From Bacillus halotolerans (GTDB lineage Bacteria > Bacillota > Bacilli > Bacillales > Bacillaceae), in contig NZ_LPVF01000009.1 of assembly GCF_001517105.1 (NCBI RefSeq), positions 303,742 through 367,741 on the forward strand: a stretch of 64,000 nt of DNA, written 5' to 3'. Under the pieces are notes generated by a model that made no database searches, was not told where the DNA came from, and saw only the letters and a program-made list of their open reading frames with translations. The position numbers were made by a program, and so were the translations under genes. This document shows positions 18,034-28,901 of this stretch, piece after piece (the first letter of the stretch is position 1; every line of letters begins with the position of its first letter).

Positions 18034-20676
18034 TTAGCCCTTCAGCTCAGCCATTCGTTTTTGAACAGCGTCACGCTTTGCCACATAATCTTTCTCTTTC
18101 TCACGTTCTTCATCAATTACGTGCGCAGGCGCTTTTTTTATAAATCCTTCGTTTCCAAGTTTCTTTTGGACACGCTCGACCTCTTTCGTCAGCTTATCGA
18201 ATTCTTTTTGCAGACGGGCGATTTCTTCATCGATATTAATTAAACCTTCAAGCGGAAGTATGACCTCTGCTCCTGTGACAACTGCCGTCATTGCTTTATC
18301 AACAGCTTCGATATCTGTACCGATTTTCAGCACGCTCGGATTTGTAAAGCGTTCCACATAAGAACGGTTTGCTTCGAGACGGGCTGCGACCTCGTCCGTG
18401 CTCGCTTTAATGTACAATTCAACTTGCTTGCTCATCGGTGTGTTTACTTCGCTGCGGATATTACGCACAGAACGGATCAGCTCAACGAGAAGCTTCATGT
18501 CAGCAGCAGCTTCAGTGTCTGTATGCTCAGGCACAACAACAGGCCATGTGCTTACAGTAATGGATTCTCCTTGGTGCGGCAGGTGCTGCCAAATTTCCTC
18601 CGTTAAGAATGGCATAAACGGATGGAGCAGGCGCATCGTTTGATCCAGAACATAAGCAAGGATGGAACGGGTTGTTTTCTTAGCCGCTTCGTCTTCTCCG
18701 TAAAGCGGAAGCTTCGCCATTTCAATATACCAATCACAGAAATCGTCCCAAATAAAGTTATATAAATGGCGGCCGACTTCACCAAATTCATATCGGTCAG
18801 CAAGCTGGGTCACGTGCTCGATCGTTTCATTTAATCGCGTTAAAATCCACTTGTCAGCTACTGATTTTTCGCCTGACAGATCAAGCTCATCATATGTCAT
18901 GCCGTCCATGTTCATTAACGCGAAACGAGAAGCGTTCCAAATTTTATTGGCAAAATTCCAAGTCGATTCCACTTTTTCATAGCTGAAGCGAAGATCTTGG
19001 CCAGGAGAGCTTCCAGTCGCCAGGAAATAGCGAAGGGAATCGGCTCCGTACTTGTCAATCACGTCCATCGGATCGACACCGTTGCCAAGAGATTTACTCA
19101 TTTTTCTGCCTTGCTCATCACGGATTAAGCCATGGATTAAAACATCTTTAAACGGACGTTCACCAGTAAATTCAATCCCTTGGAAAATCATGCGTGACAC
19201 CCAGAAGAAAATGATGTCGTAGCCTGTAACGAGAACGTCAGTCGGATAATAGCGTTTAAAGTCTTCAGCTGTCAAATCAGGCCAGCCCATAGTGGAGAAA
19301 GGCCAGAGCGCAGAACTAAACCATGTATCCAGCACGTCTGTATCCTGCTCCCAATTTTCGCTGTCCTCCGGCGCTTCAAGACCGACATATAACTCGCCTG
19401 TTTCTTTATGATACCAGGCAGGAATGCGGTGGCCCCACCATAATTGACGGGAAATACACCAATCGCGGATATTTTCCATCCAATGCAAATACGTTTTTTC
19501 GAAGCGGTCAGGAACAAAGTTGACTTTTTCTTCTTTCTCTTGCAATTCTATTGCTGCATCAGCAAGCGGCTGCATGCGCACAAACCATTGGGTAGAAAGA
19601 TAAGGTTCAACAACCGCTCCGCTTCGTTCACTATGCCCGACAGAGTGCAGATGATCCTCGATTTTGAAGAGAACGCCTGCCTCCTGTAAATCTTTAACGA
19701 GCTTTTTGCGGCATTCAAAGCGATCCATGCCTTGATATTGCAGCGCATTTTCATTCATCGTGCCGTCTTCATTCATGACAAGAATGCGCTCTAAGTTATG
19801 GCGGTTGCCAAGCTCGAAGTCGTTCGGATCATGGGCAGGCGTAATTTTCACCGCACCTGAACCAAATTCCATATCAACATAGTCATCGCCGACAATCGGT
19901 ATTTCACGATTTGTGATAGGCAGAATAACCGTTTTTCCGATAAGGTGCTTGTAGCGCTCATCTTCAGGGTGAACCGCAACGGCTGAATCACCAAGCATCG
20001 TTTCTGGACGTGTCGTCGCGATTTCAATTGAACCTGATCCGTCAGCAAGCGGATAGCTCATGTGATAAAACGCGCCTTGAACATCCTTGTAAATGACCTC
20101 AATGTCTGATAAAGCTGTTTTTGTTGCAGGGTCCCAATTTATGATGTATTCGCCTCTGTAGATCAAGCCTTTTTCATAAAGTTTGACGAACACTTCGCGA
20201 ACCGCTCTGTTTAAGCCTTCATCAAGCGTGAAGCGCTCACGGGAATAATCAAGGCCAAGCCCTAATTTCGCCCACTGGCTGCGGATGAAGTCAGCATACT
20301 CTTCCTTCCACTTCCACGTTTCTTCAAGAAATTTCTCACGGCCTAAATCGTAACGGCTTGTGCCTTCTTCACGAAGTTTCGCTTCAACTTTAGCCTGTGT
20401 CGCGATGCCGGCATGGTCCATACCCGGAAGCCACAGTACATCATAACCCTGCATGCGTTTCATTCTTGTTACAATGTCTTGCAGCGTGGTATCCCAAGCG
20501 TGGCCAAGGTGAAGCCTTCCTGTTACGTTTGGCGGCGGAATAACGACAGAGTACGGCTCCTTTGTCTGATCGCTGCCTGCTTCAAAAAACCTACCTTTTA
20601 GCCAAAAATCATATCGGTCTTTTTCAACCGCAGCCGGATCGTATTTCGTCGGCATTGTTTGTTCATTCGTTTCCAT
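18034..20676 (-). CDS. valS: Valyl-tRNA synthetase
   Basis: ValS charges tRNA-Val and edits misactivated threonine. It has 880 aa from the second of two adjacent ATGs (20676), which has the better distance to GGAGGG. Class I motifs are the HIGH box HLGHAW within [13 protein letters not shown] and the KMSKS box [10 protein letters not shown]. The CP1 editing domain (about 190-350) includes [11 protein letters not shown]. An anticodon-binding helical domain and a C-terminal coiled coil (about 815-880, [24 protein letters not shown] in part) follow. Expression is controlled by the upstream T-box. Confidence 0.97.
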   Translation of the reverse strand: METNEQTMPTKYDPAAVEKDRYDFWLKGRFFEAGSDQTKEPYSVVIPPPNVTGRLHLGHAWDTTLQDIVTRMKRMQGYDVLWLPGMDHAGIATQAKVEAKLREEGTSRYDLGREKFLEETWKWKEEYADFIRSQWAKLGLGLDYSRERFTLDEGLNRAVREVFVKLYEKGLIYRGEYIINWDPATKTALSDIEVIYKDVQGAFYHMSYPLADGSGSIEIATTRPETMLGDSAVAVHPEDERYKHLIGKTVILPITNREIPIVGDDYVDMEFGSGAVKITPAHDPNDFELGNRHNLERILVMNEDGTMNENALQYQGMDRFECRKKLVKDLQEAGVLFKIEDHLHSVGHSERSGAVVEPYLSTQWFVRMQPLADAAIELQEKEEKVNFVPDRFEKTYLHWMENIRDWCISRQLWWGHRIPAWYHKETGELYVGLEAPEDSENWEQDTDVLDTWFSSALWPFSTMGWPDLTAEDFKRYYPTDVLVTGYDIIFFWVSRMIFQGIEFTGERPFKDVLIHGLIRDEQGRKMSKSLGNGVDPMDVIDKYGADSLRYFLATGSSPGQDLRFSYEKVESTWNFANKIWNASRFALMNMDGMTYDELDLSGEKSVADKWILTRLNETIEHVTQLADRYEFGEVGRHLYNFIWDDFCDWYIEMAKLPLYGEDEAAKKTTRSILAYVLDQTMRLLHPFMPFLTEEIWQHLPHQGESITVSTWPVVVPEHTDTEAAADMKLLVELIRSVRNIRSEVNTPMSKQVELYIKASTDEVAARLEANRSYVERFTNPSVLKIGTDIEAVDKAMTAVVTGAEVILPLEGLINIDEEIARLQKEFDKLTKEVERVQKKLGNEGFIKKAPAHVIDEEREKEKDYVAKRDAVQKRMAELKG

Positions 20677-20709
20677 CATAACCCTCCAGCATGTTTAAAA
20701 TGGCTGAGA

Positions 20710-20988
20710 ACGAAAAAAGAGCCCTTCATCCTTGGGAAAAGGACGAAAAAGCTCTTTCGCGGTACCACCTTTTTTCATGAACCTTGTCAGTTCATGCGCT
20801 TCAACGGATAACGGGGGTTTCCCGAATTTCTCTACTCTTCTTTCAAGAAATTATGCTCCCGGGCGACCTTCCAATCAGACAACATAAGAAGCCTTTCAGC
20901 AAGCGGCTTCTCTCTCTGCATGCGTCTTTCTTGTACTCTTCCCGTTCTAAGCAGGTGTATCTATCAGCTCATTATATACTTTATTTAT
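20710..20988 (-). ncRNA. T-box leader of valS (tRNA-Val sensing)
   Basis: The transcript between promoter and valS carries the T-box sequence GGTGGTACCGCG (20755-20770 region, minus strand). It is followed by a terminator pairing GAAAGAGC with GCTCTTTTTT (about 20714-20757). Stem I has an AGTA E-loop element, and a likely GUC (valine) specifier at 20865-20867 within GGAAGGTCGCC. Uncharged tRNA-Val should stabilise the antiterminator and allow valS expression. Confidence 0.92.
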
Positions 20989-20995
20989 GTTCTTT

Positions 20996-21025
20996 ATTAT
21001 AGTAAAAGTGTTTTTGATTCGTCAA
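20996..21025 (-). promoter_or_regulatory. Sigma-A promoter of valS
   Basis: Minus strand TTGACG (21020-21025), 18-bp spacer, TATAAT (20996-21001), just upstream of the T-box leader. Confidence 0.8.
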
Positions 21026-21124
21026 TCATCTTTTCCAAAAATACTGCGTCCTATACAAGATGGGCAGGCACCTATTGACCAAGTATACATATGATGCTTG
21101 TAAATGCGTTGAGGAGGATGCACC

Positions 21125-21316
21125 GTGAAGAAACGTTTCAGCTCTTATTCCCTGCCGCCGTGGGTCAGGCAAATTCGGCTTGTATCCGCGCAAGTGATTA
21201 TCCCGATTACGATTTTCCAAGGTATCAGAACTATTTTCTTTCCGACAACCTTTGATGTCTTACTGCTCGCAATATTGATTCTGTTAGCCTGTGCGCTTCA
21301 TTTGGAATGGATATAA
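21125..21316 (+). CDS. yszA: Small membrane protein YszA, unknown function
   Basis: A 63-aa protein starting at GTG 21125 with a strong GAGGAGG site eight bases upstream. After a basic N-terminus (KKRFSSYSLPPWVRQIR) it has two hydrophobic stretches (about 21-37 and 43-61), so it is probably a small two-pass membrane protein. It diverges from the valS leader and converges on ysxE with a shared terminator. I recall a small gene yszA at this spot in B. subtilis, but have no functional assignment. Confidence 0.72.
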   Translation: MKKRFSSYSLPPWVRQIRLVSAQVIIPITIFQGIRTIFFPTTFDVLLLAILILLACALHLEWI

Positions 21317-21320
21317 ACAA

Positions 21321-21354
21321 ACAAGTCCGCGCCAATTAAGACGTGGACTCGTTT
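21321..21354. terminator. Bidirectional terminator between yszA and ysxE
   Basis: AAC-AGTCC and GGACT-GTT arms pair around a loop that contains the ysxE stop codon. T-rich flanks are present on the plus side and in reverse. Confidence 0.55.
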
Positions 21355-22361
21355 TCCGCCTGAAATTTTTTCTCTTGTTCAATTTGATGGATTTTCATCA
21401 CAAACGGCTCAATATTTTTCATTTGCCAGTATGCCTTTAATAAGTGTGTACATTCATCTTTTTCAGGCTGTCTTTTCCCGGTCTGATAGCGGTTCAGCAC
21501 TTTGTACACCGCTGCCGGATAAGCCATGTAACTGAGAAAAAGACTGATTTCAGCATCATGCAGAGGAAATGCTTTCGTATATGCATAAAACCAATCGACA
21601 CACTCCGGACAAGCTTTTGGAAAACCGCTGAACATTCGTGTGTAAAAGCCGAGCAAGTCGTTATGCGGCGGCCCCACAGACGCTCTCTCAAAATTCGTAA
21701 AGTATCCGGTCCCCGCATCATTATACAGAAAATGGTGAATAGACAGGCTGCCATGGGTAATGACAACCCTTGAGGAGCCTTTTTCTTTTGCCGCTTCATA
21801 CCAGTCCTTAATCCGCTCAAGCGCAAAGTTCACGGCGGAAATGGTTTCTGAATAATAGGTTACAGCCTGCAATTCAAAGGGGGACAGGTACCATTCTTTC
21901 TCAGCTCTGTCTACAAACTGTTCATAAATGATCTTTTCATTTTCCCACTTTTTTCTCGTTTGTTCATAGTGGCGTTCAATGTCTTCACGCCTGACCTTGA
22001 ACTCCTGCGCAGTTCGCTCGTGAAGGCGGGCTGTTTCTCTAAATAGATAGGCATGTTTCTGATCCCGCTCTTCCTCTTGGTCAAATTGGAGCCAAGGCAT
22101 TAAGTAATAGGAGTCTCCAGTTTGTACGCCCCCGGAGAAAAACTCTCCCCCATTTGTTCTGTAAATGGGAACAAACGAATGAAAGCCTTTTTCCTCAATT
22201 GCCACCATTTGATCTGTAAAATGTTTGCCGCGAACCGATTTCATTTTTTTCAGCGCAAATACCCCATAATCTGAATACACTTTCCACACACGAGAACTGA
22301 CTGGCTCAATAAATTGAGCCGTCAGTCCGTATTCCTGAAGAACCGATTGGACATCTTCCAT
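21336..22361 (-). CDS. ysxE: YsxE, CotS-like spore coat kinase-fold protein
   Basis: About 341 aa of the CotS/YsxE/YutH family, aminoglycoside-phosphotransferase-like proteins of the spore coat. [15 protein letters not shown] resembles the catalytic loop (HGD-type, with S in place of the usual D) and [18 protein letters not shown] the following metal-binding segment, so activity may be weak or absent. In B. subtilis YsxE depends on SpoVID and SafA for coat assembly. Start choice is uncertain: ATG 22361 has GGTG six bases upstream, while GTG 22373 adds four residues. It follows spoVID by about 30 bp in one mother-cell transcript. Confidence 0.85.
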   Translation of the reverse strand: MEDVQSVLQEYGLTAQFIEPVSSRVWKVYSDYGVFALKKMKSVRGKHFTDQMVAIEEKGFHSFVPIYRTNGGEFFSGGVQTGDSYYLMPWLQFDQEEERDQKHAYLFRETARLHERTAQEFKVRREDIERHYEQTRKKWENEKIIYEQFVDRAEKEWYLSPFELQAVTYYSETISAVNFALERIKDWYEAAKEKGSSRVVITHGSLSIHHFLYNDAGTGYFTNFERASVGPPHNDLLGFYTRMFSGFPKACPECVDWFYAYTKAFPLHDAEISLFLSYMAYPAAVYKVLNRYQTGKRQPEKDECTHLLKAYWQMKNIEPFVMKIHQIEQEKKFQAENESTS

Positions 22362-22393
22362 TCCATTCACCACATTTTCCGACCGCTTACGAC

Positions 22394-24718
22394 TTACGCA
22401 TGGCTGCTGTTGTATTGAGGGATATAAAGAATCTGCCCTGCTTTCAATTCATCATCCAGCGCCAAAGAATTCATCCTGATCAGCTGCTGGGAGGTAATGT
22501 CGTACCGTTCGCATAAACGTTCAATGGTATCTTCCTGCTGAACAATACAGATTTTCATTCTAGAAAACTCATCTTCTTCTCTTGTAAAGAGTTTTGTTAA
22601 ATAAAGAGAATTATGATTTTCCTTTGTTTCAGTTCCCTTTGTTTGAGCAGCAGGAACAGCCCCAGCAACAGCATCTGTTTCCTTCCTTTCAGGTTCGGAA
22701 GTGTCTGGCAGCTGGTAAGAATGAAAAGACGCCTCTTCCTCAGGTTCTTCAGGTGAAGGTGTTTTTCTCACTTCAATTTCAAAGCTTTCTTTCTTCTGCT
22801 CTTCTTCCTCCAGCAGCTTAGGCGCTGAATAAAAGGAATGCTCTTCTGAATCTTGTTCCGGCAGGAAGGTACGGTAGGCCGGCGTAAGCTCTTCTTCCTG
22901 AGATTCCTCTTCAGCACTTATCTTTTGATTAAAATGCAGGGTTGGAACTGCTGATTCTTCCTTTAAAAGTGCAGCTGGCGCTTCTTCCTGCTCTCTGCTT
23001 CCTTCTAAAGAAACAACGTCTTCACGTATAGTTTCCTGGACTTCCTCCGGTTGTTCTGCATCCTGTCGAGGTGCAGGCTCTATGTGATCCGATAGCCACG
23101 ATTCTGTTTTTTGGGATTCTTGACACAGAGCATGCTCAAGAATAGGAGAATCTGGATTTTCTGTTTTTTCTTCACCACGCTCAGCTTCTACAGCAAGTGA
23201 TATTTCCGCCTCTGAAACAAGCGGTTCTGACAGTTCAGCCTGCTCTTCTTCCGTCTCTGTTTTTTCGCGGATCCCTATTCCTGAAGCAGCCTTTGGGGAA
23301 TCTGCTTCTATTGTTTCCGCTTCCTCACGAAGCCTTGTCTCTGATAGAATGAGCTCCGGCGGCTTCGCTTCTTTCGCATTTATATCTTTGCTGCCCTCTG
23401 GTTCTAAAGCAGCTGATTCTGATCGTACAGTTTCTTTCTCTTCATTCGCCTGCTCTTCACGAAGCCTCGCTTCCGAGACAACTAGCTCTGACGGCTCGGC
23501 TGGCGCTTCTTCTGCTTTTATACCGCCGCTTTCCTCTGCTTTTAAATCCAATGGCGCTGACCGCTCAGCTTCTTCCTTTTCATCTGCTTGCTCTTCACGA
23601 AGCCCCGCTTCCGAGACAACAAGCTCCGGCGGCTCAGCTGGCGCTTCTTCCGCCTTTATATCTTCGCTGTCCTCTGATTTTAAAGTCAATGGCGCTGACC
23701 GCTCAGCTTCTTTCTTTTCATTTTCCTGTTCTTCACGAAGCCCCGCTTCCGAGACAACAAGCCCTGGCGGCTCAGCTGACGCTTCTTCTGCTTTAATACC
23801 GCCGCTTTCCTCCGCTTTTAAAGCCAATGGCTCTGACCGCTCAGCTTCTTTCTTTTCATTTTCCTGTTCTTCACGAAGCCTCGCTTCCGAGACAACTAGC
23901 TCTGGCGGCTCAGCTGGCGCTTCTTCCGCCTTTATATCTTCGCTGTCCTCTGGTTTCAAAGCCAATGGCTCTGACCGCTCAGCTTCTTCCTCTTCATTTT
24001 CCTGCTCTTCACGAAGCCTCGTTTCCGAGACTAGAAGCTCCGGCGGCTCAGCTGGCGCTTCTTCCGCCTTTATATCTTCGCTGTCCTCTGATTTCAAAGC
24101 CAATGGCTCTGGCCGCTCAGCTTCTTCCTCTTCATTTTCCTGCTCTTCACGAAGCCTCGTTTCCGAGACAACAAGCTCCGGCGGCTCGGCTGGCGCTTCT
24201 TCTACGCTGTCCTCTGCTTCTAAAGCAAATAGCTCTGGCGGCTCAGAAAAACCTTCATCAGGAGCTTCATAGAGAGGAATGTCTTGCTCCCTGTCTGCTG
24301 TGTCATCAAGAAGGCCTTCTATTGCTAAATCAGCCTGGATCGTTAGGATACGCGAGTCTGTTAGTTGATAGTCAAATGCATCAATAAACACAAAAACTTC
24401 ATGTAGATGACTGACTTTATTTTTCGGGATGGTAATATCGACAGGGAAACAATGAGTCAGTTCCGCAGTTCCATCCTCTCTCGTTCTGACCTCTTCGACA
24501 AACCGCTTATCGGTATAAAACTCTTCAGTATTTTTGCTCTGATCTATGTTGTACTCACCTGTAAGTTCAAGCGATCCTCTGATTGAAACGTAATCATTTA
24601 CTTCCTGAACCCTAATATCAGGATCTAATGAAATGGAAAGCAGTTCAGAAACTTCCTGTCCTTTTTGGAAACAGATCGATTCTTCTACAGAAAATTGCAA
24701 TCGATGATTTTGCGGCAA
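22394..24718 (-). CDS. spoVID: SpoVID spore coat encasement protein, expanded repeat form
   Basis: SpoVID drives encasement of the forespore by coat proteins and binds SafA and SpoIVA. The TTG at 24718, with AAAGGAGG nine bases upstream, gives 774 aa starting [20 protein letters not shown]; the ATG six bases upstream is too near the site. A conserved N-terminal domain (about 1-145) and a C-terminal LysM domain (last 54 residues, [20 protein letters not shown]) flank a long acidic, proline-containing middle. That middle holds six near-identical 46-residue repeats. The strain 168 protein, as I remember it, has 575 residues and lacks this array. The repeats keep frame, so the protein should be intact. 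Confidence 0.95.
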   Translation of the reverse strand: MPQNHRLQFSVEESICFQKGQEVSELLSISLDPDIRVQEVNDYVSIRGSLELTGEYNIDQSKNTEEFYTDKRFVEEVRTREDGTAELTHCFPVDITIPKNKVSHLHEVFVFIDAFDYQLTDSRILTIQADLAIEGLLDDTADREQDIPLYEAPDEGFSEPPELFALEAEDSVEEAPAEPPELVVSETRLREEQENEEEEAERPEPLALKSEDSEDIKAEEAPAEPPELLVSETRLREEQENEEEEAERSEPLALKPEDSEDIKAEEAPAEPPELVVSEARLREEQENEKKEAERSEPLALKAEESGGIKAEEASAEPPGLVVSEAGLREEQENEKKEAERSAPLTLKSEDSEDIKAEEAPAEPPELVVSEAGLREEQADEKEEAERSAPLDLKAEESGGIKAEEAPAEPSELVVSEARLREEQANEEKETVRSESAALEPEGSKDINAKEAKPPELILSETRLREEAETIEADSPKAASGIGIREKTETEEEQAELSEPLVSEAEISLAVEAERGEEKTENPDSPILEHALCQESQKTESWLSDHIEPAPRQDAEQPEEVQETIREDVVSLEGSREQEEAPAALLKEESAVPTLHFNQKISAEEESQEEELTPAYRTFLPEQDSEEHSFYSAPKLLEEEEQKKESFEIEVRKTPSPEEPEEEASFHSYQLPDTSEPERKETDAVAGAVPAAQTKGTETKENHNSLYLTKLFTREEDEFSRMKICIVQQEDTIERLCERYDITSQQLIRMNSLALDDELKAGQILYIPQYNSSHA
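23378..24205. repeat. Six tandem 138-bp repeats inside spoVID
   Basis: Six consecutive 138-bp units encode 46-residue repeats of the form (A/V)[14 protein letters not shown]-(T/A)-RLREEQ followed by an acidic stretch, PLALK and a DS/ES-DIK or GGIK end. The period is visible on the DNA as CACGAAGCC every 138 bases. Copies 1 and 2 and copies 3 to 5 resemble each other most, suggesting recent duplication. The last unit is the most diverged and is followed by a partial one. Confidence 0.93.
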
Positions 24719-24765
24719 GTTCATATCCTCCTTTCATCTAATCCTTAAAATTAGATGTCACTAAA

Positions 24766-24793
24766 GGTGTATGTATGAAATGGAGAAAATATG
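24766..24793 (-). promoter_or_regulatory. Sigma-E-like promoter of spoVID-ysxE
   Basis: Minus strand CATATTT (24787-24793), 13-bp spacer, CATACACC (24766-24773), close to the sigma-E pattern. It lies about 45 bp upstream of the TTG start. Known mother-cell expression of spoVID supports it. Confidence 0.6.
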
Positions 24794-24808
24794 AATGGGG
24801 AAGCATAG

Positions 24809-24845
24809 AAAAACCGGTACAAGGATGTCCTTGATACCGGTTTTT
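24809..24845 (-). terminator. Terminator after hemL
   Basis: AAAAACCGGTA and TACCGGTTTTT form a perfect 11-bp stem directly after the hemL stop, with an inner AAGGA/TCCTT pairing. It ends the hem operon before the spoVID promoter. Confidence 0.92.
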
Positions 24846-24852
24846 ATCGTAC

Positions 24853-26145
24853 TTATCCGCGGCTGATCTCTGCGAATACGTTCTCAGCTGCCTGAATTGT
24901 TTTTTCAATATCTTCATCAGTATGAGCCGTCGAGAGGAAAAGCCCTTCAAATTGAGACGGCGGAAGGAACACACCTTCGTTTGCCATTCCTTTATAATAC
25001 TTGGCAAACAGCTTCAAATCCGATGCTTTGGCTGTTTCATAATTGATGACAGGTTCATTTGTAAAGAAGAAACCGATCATTGAACCTGCGCGGTTAAAGG
25101 TATGCGGAATACCGTGCGCCTCTGCCGCTTTTGAAATGCCTTCTTCCAGCCTGTCGCCTTTTTTCATAAAGGTCTTGTATGATTCAGGCGTGAGCTGCTT
25201 TAATGTTTCGAGTCCAGCCGTCATCGCAAGCGGGTTGCCTGACAGCGTACCTGCCTGATAAATCGGACCGCTCGGAGCGATCCGCTCCATAATTTCGGCT
25301 TTACCGCCATAAGCGCCGACAGGCAGTCCGCCCCCGATCACTTTTCCTAAGCAAGTCAGATCAGGCGTTACGCCGAAATAGCCTTGAGCGCATTTGTAAT
25401 CGACCCGGAAGCCAGTCATGACTTCATCAAAAATCAGCAGCGTGCCGTACTGTTCAGTAATATCACGCAATCCTTGCAGGAAGCCTTCTTGCGGCGGAAC
25501 TACTCCCATGTTTCCGGCAACCGGTTCTACGATGACGCCTGCAATGTCTTCACCGAACTGTTGGAATGCAAGCTTTACACTTTCTAAATCATTGTACGGA
25601 ACGGTGATGGTGTTTTTCGCTATTCCTTCAGGTACGCCCGGGCTGTCAGGCAGACCGAGTGTTGCCACTCCTGAACCCGCTTTAATCAGCAGAGAATCTC
25701 CGTGTCCATGGTAGCAGCCCTCAAATTTTAAAATCTTATTGCGGCCTGTATATCCTCTTGCCAAACGAAGCGCGCTCATGGTCGCCTCGGTTCCCGAGCT
25801 GACCATCCGTACAATTTCTACTGACGGCACTCGGTCAATGACGAGCTTCGCCAATTCATTTTCCACCTCAGTCGGAGCCCCGAAGCTTGTCCCGTATTCA
25901 GCCACTTTTTTGAGGCTCTCTACAACGCGGTCATTTGTGTGTCCTAAAATTAAAGGCCCCCATGACAAGACGTAATCAATATACTCATTTCCATCAATAT
26001 CATAGATTTTAGAGCCTTTTCCTCGCTCCATAAAAATCGGGTCCATGTCTACCGATTTAAAGGCGCGAACGGGGCTGTTTACACCGCCCGGCATGAGTTT
26101 TTGCGCTTCTTTAAAAGCCGCTTTTGATTTTTCATAGCTTCTCAT
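24853..26145 (-). CDS. hemL: Glutamate-1-semialdehyde 2,1-aminomutase HemL
   Basis: HemL converts glutamate-1-semialdehyde to 5-aminolevulinate, the second step of the C5 heme pathway. From ATG 26145 ([11 protein letters not shown]) it has 430 aa in the class III aminotransferase fold. PLP-site features are [29 protein letters not shown], and the PLP lysine in [17 protein letters not shown] (about residue 268). Last gene of hemAXCDBL. Confidence 0.96.
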   Translation of the reverse strand: MRSYEKSKAAFKEAQKLMPGGVNSPVRAFKSVDMDPIFMERGKGSKIYDIDGNEYIDYVLSWGPLILGHTNDRVVESLKKVAEYGTSFGAPTEVENELAKLVIDRVPSVEIVRMVSSGTEATMSALRLARGYTGRNKILKFEGCYHGHGDSLLIKAGSGVATLGLPDSPGVPEGIAKNTITVPYNDLESVKLAFQQFGEDIAGVIVEPVAGNMGVVPPQEGFLQGLRDITEQYGTLLIFDEVMTGFRVDYKCAQGYFGVTPDLTCLGKVIGGGLPVGAYGGKAEIMERIAPSGPIYQAGTLSGNPLAMTAGLETLKQLTPESYKTFMKKGDRLEEGISKAAEAHGIPHTFNRAGSMIGFFFTNEPVINYETAKASDLKLFAKYYKGMANEGVFLPPSQFEGLFLSTAHTDEDIEKTIQAAENVFAEISRG

Positions 26146-26174
26146 CTGCCTCAACTCCTGTCAACTGAATAAAA

Positions 26175-27149
26175 TTACTCCGCAAGCCATTTTGCTGCGT
26201 CTTTTGCATGATACGTAATAATCAGGTCGGCACCCGCACGCTTCATGCTTGTCAAAATTTCTAAGACAATCTCTTTTTCCTTGATCCAGCCGTTCTGAGC
26301 TGCAGCCTTCACCATAGAATACTCTCCGCTTACATTATAAGCCACAAGCGGCAATGTAAACTCATTTTTTACATCCCGCATGATATCCATATAAGAAAGT
26401 GAAGGTTTCACAATCAGGAAGTCCGCGCCTTCTTCAACATCTGATTGGGCTTCACGGAGTGCTTCCAGGCGGTTGGCAGGGTCCATTTGATACGTTTTGC
26501 GGTCGCCAAATTGAGGCGTGCTGTTTGCTGCATCCCGGAACGGACCGTAAAACTCACTTGAATATTTCACGGCGTAAGACATGATCGGAATATTGATGAA
26601 GCCTTCTTTATCTAACGCTTCTCTGATAACCGTCACAAATCCGTCCATCATGTTAGAAGGCGCAATGATATCCGCTCCGGCTTTTGCTTGGCTGACAGCT
26701 GTCTGTGCCAATAGCTCCAAGGATTCATCATTCAGGATCTGTCCGTCTTTGACGAGACCGCAATGTCCGTGATCTGTATATTCACATAGGCATGTATCAG
26801 CGACGACAACCATCTCAGGGAAGTGCTTTTTAATTTCGGCAATTGCTTCTTGCACAATCCCATGGTCATGGTAAGCTTGCGTTCCGCAATCATCTTTTTC
26901 TTCAGGTATGCCGAAAACAATGACGGATTGAATTCCGAGACTGACCAGCTCAGCCACTTCATCCTTTAATAGATCTAAAGATACATGATAAACATCAGGC
27001 ATTGAAGGAACAGCTTTTTTTCCTTCTAAACCTTCAACGACAAAGATCGGATAAATAAAATCAGATGGATGCAGACGAGTTTCTTTCACCATCTCTCTCA
27101 TTGCTTTTGATGACCGCAAACGGCGGTGTCTGTTAAATGATTGACTCAT
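26175..27149 (-). CDS. hemB: Delta-aminolevulinic acid dehydratase HemB
   Basis: HemB condenses two 5-aminolevulinates to porphobilinogen. It has 324 aa and a TIM barrel. The zinc cysteine cluster is in [18 protein letters not shown] (about residues 118-135), indicating a zinc-dependent enzyme. The two Schiff-base lysines lie in [17 protein letters not shown] and [12 protein letters not shown]. It overlaps hemD by 4 bp. Confidence 0.96.
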   Translation of the reverse strand: MSQSFNRHRRLRSSKAMREMVKETRLHPSDFIYPIFVVEGLEGKKAVPSMPDVYHVSLDLLKDEVAELVSLGIQSVIVFGIPEEKDDCGTQAYHDHGIVQEAIAEIKKHFPEMVVVADTCLCEYTDHGHCGLVKDGQILNDESLELLAQTAVSQAKAGADIIAPSNMMDGFVTVIREALDKEGFINIPIMSYAVKYSSEFYGPFRDAANSTPQFGDRKTYQMDPANRLEALREAQSDVEEGADFLIVKPSLSYMDIMRDVKNEFTLPLVAYNVSGEYSMVKAAAQNGWIKEKEIVLEILTSMKRAGADLIITYHAKDAAKWLAE

Positions 27150-27934
27150 ATTCTATCTTCCTTTCTAGACATGCGGCACATTAAATCAAGCATGCCGTCA
27201 ATTGTAAATGTATCAGGCATATACGACGTGATTCCGTACGACAGCAGAGCGTCCCTCGTTAGCGGTCCGATGCTGATGCAGGCCGTCTGGTGCGCCGGCC
27301 ATTTTTTTATTCCTTCTCCCAGAACATGCATAAATGTATGTACGGTTGATGAGCTTGTAAATGTCACATAATCAAATGAATACTGATTCGCGGCATTTTT
27401 TAATTCCTCAATGCCGTCTTCATCAGGAACAGTTTCATATACGACCCATTCCTTCACTTCAAAGCCAAGAGGCGTAAGCTCTTTTTTTATCACATCGCGA
27501 GATAAATTGCCTTTTATGACTGAAATCCGTTCTGACGGTTCGGCATGCTGCTTAAGAGCGTCCGCCAATTGTTCTGCAATATAGTCATGAGGCATTACAT
27601 CAACCGATACGTTGTACGATTCTAAACGGCGTGCGGTTTTTTCACCAACAGCTGCAATTTTTTTATGACCGGGAACAATAAGCTGATTTTCTTTCAGATA
27701 AGAAAAAAAGAAATCTGCTCCATTTACACTCGTAAACACAAGCCACCCGGGTATGGCAAGATCTATTCGCACCTGTTCTGCCAGATCATTCGGCAGAGCT
27801 CGGTGAAACGTGATCAATGAGGCCAATACCGCTTTTCCGCCAAGCTGCTCCACTTTCTGCCGAAACGATTTTGCCTGCGTCTTATTTCGGGTGACAAGCA
27901 CTGTTTTTCCTTTCAAAGGAAAATCATTTACCAT
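27146..27934 (-). CDS. hemD: Uroporphyrinogen-III synthase HemD
   Basis: HemD closes hydroxymethylbilane to uroporphyrinogen III with inversion of ring D. It has 262 aa from ATG 27934 and two Rossmann-like halves joined by a linker. Family segments are [25 protein letters not shown] and [17 protein letters not shown]. It starts inside the last codons of hemC (11-bp overlap), so the two are coupled. Like most HemD proteins it is poorly conserved. Confidence 0.93.
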   Translation of the reverse strand: MVNDFPLKGKTVLVTRNKTQAKSFRQKVEQLGGKAVLASLITFHRALPNDLAEQVRIDLAIPGWLVFTSVNGADFFFSYLKENQLIVPGHKKIAAVGEKTARRLESYNVSVDVMPHDYIAEQLADALKQHAEPSERISVIKGNLSRDVIKKELTPLGFEVKEWVVYETVPDEDGIEELKNAANQYSFDYVTFTSSSTVHTFMHVLGEGIKKWPAHQTACISIGPLTRDALLSYGITSYMPDTFTIDGMLDLMCRMSRKEDRI

Positions 27935-28865
27935 CCTCATCAAGCTCCCGTTTTACGCGATCAATTAAATCTTTAGCGCCTTGATCAGTCATGAGAGCCG
28001 CACAGCGCTTACCGACTTCCTCCGGATCGTTTCCGGTGACGGTTTCTTTGAAAATGATTTTTCCATCAGGCGAAGCCACAAGCCCTGTCAGTTCAATTTC
28101 ATCCTGGCCGTTTATCACCGAGTAGCCGGCGATCGGCACCTGACAGCCGCCCTCCATCGCGTTTAAGTAGGCACGTTCTGCCAGTACAGTCCGTTTTGTA
28201 TACTCATCCGTAAACTGAGAAAATAACGTTAAAAGCTCTCGATCGGATTCGCGGCACTCAATTGCAAGAGCGCCTTGACCAACAGCCGGAAGACAGCGCT
28301 CAGGCTCAAGAAATTCAGTTACGACTTCCTGCTTCCAGCCCATTCTGGAAAGCCCTGCCGCAGCTAAAATAATTGCGTCATAATCTTCGTTTTCCAGCTT
28401 TTGAAGTCTCGTATCTATATTACCTCTAATCCATTTAATTGTAATGTCAGGGCGCTCAATCAAAAGCTGCGCGCTTCTTCTTAAACTGCTTGTGCCGATT
28501 ACAGCACCTTCCTTCAATTCAGAAAGCTTTACACGATTCTTTGAAATAAGAGCGTCACGAGGATCTTCCCGTTCAGGAATACAGCCGATCACAAGGCCCT
28601 CAGGCAAAACGGCAGGCATATCCTTCATGCTGTGAACCGCCATATCAATGTCTTCGTTTAAAAGCGCTTGTTCGATTTCTTTGACAAACAGCCCTTTCCC
28701 TCCCACTTTTGACAGGGTAACATCGACAATCCGGTCACCCTTTGTGACGATTTCTTTTATGTCAAAAGCAAAAGAAGGATTGATCTCCTTCAGTTTGCGA
28801 ATCACCCATTTTGTTTGGGTCATAGCGAGTTTGCTCCGTCTGGAACCTACTTTTATCGTTCTCAT
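27924..28865 (-). CDS. hemC: Porphobilinogen deaminase HemC
   Basis: HemC polymerises four porphobilinogens to hydroxymethylbilane on a dipyrromethane cofactor. ATG 28865 has GGGAGGA eight bases upstream and gives 313 aa ([18 protein letters not shown]). The cofactor-binding cysteine lies in [15 protein letters not shown], and the substrate region includes [12 protein letters not shown] and [12 protein letters not shown]. Confidence 0.96.
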   Translation of the reverse strand: MRTIKVGSRRSKLAMTQTKWVIRKLKEINPSFAFDIKEIVTKGDRIVDVTLSKVGGKGLFVKEIEQALLNEDIDMAVHSMKDMPAVLPEGLVIGCIPEREDPRDALISKNRVKLSELKEGAVIGTSSLRRSAQLLIERPDITIKWIRGNIDTRLQKLENEDYDAIILAAAGLSRMGWKQEVVTEFLEPERCLPAVGQGALAIECRESDRELLTLFSQFTDEYTKRTVLAERAYLNAMEGGCQVPIAGYSVINGQDEIELTGLVASPDGKIIFKETVTGNDPEEVGKRCAALMTDQGAKDLIDRVKRELDEDGK

Positions 28866-28901
28866 TTTTTCTTTCCTCCCGAATCTGCTTGGGCACATTA
28901 T

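Noticed and set aside
23349-24272. A 307-codon open frame on the plus strand opposite spoVID
   Set aside because: It is a shadow of the 138-bp repeat: since the period is a multiple of three, stop-free antisense frames repeat too. The product is low-complexity serine/alanine and has no ribosome site.
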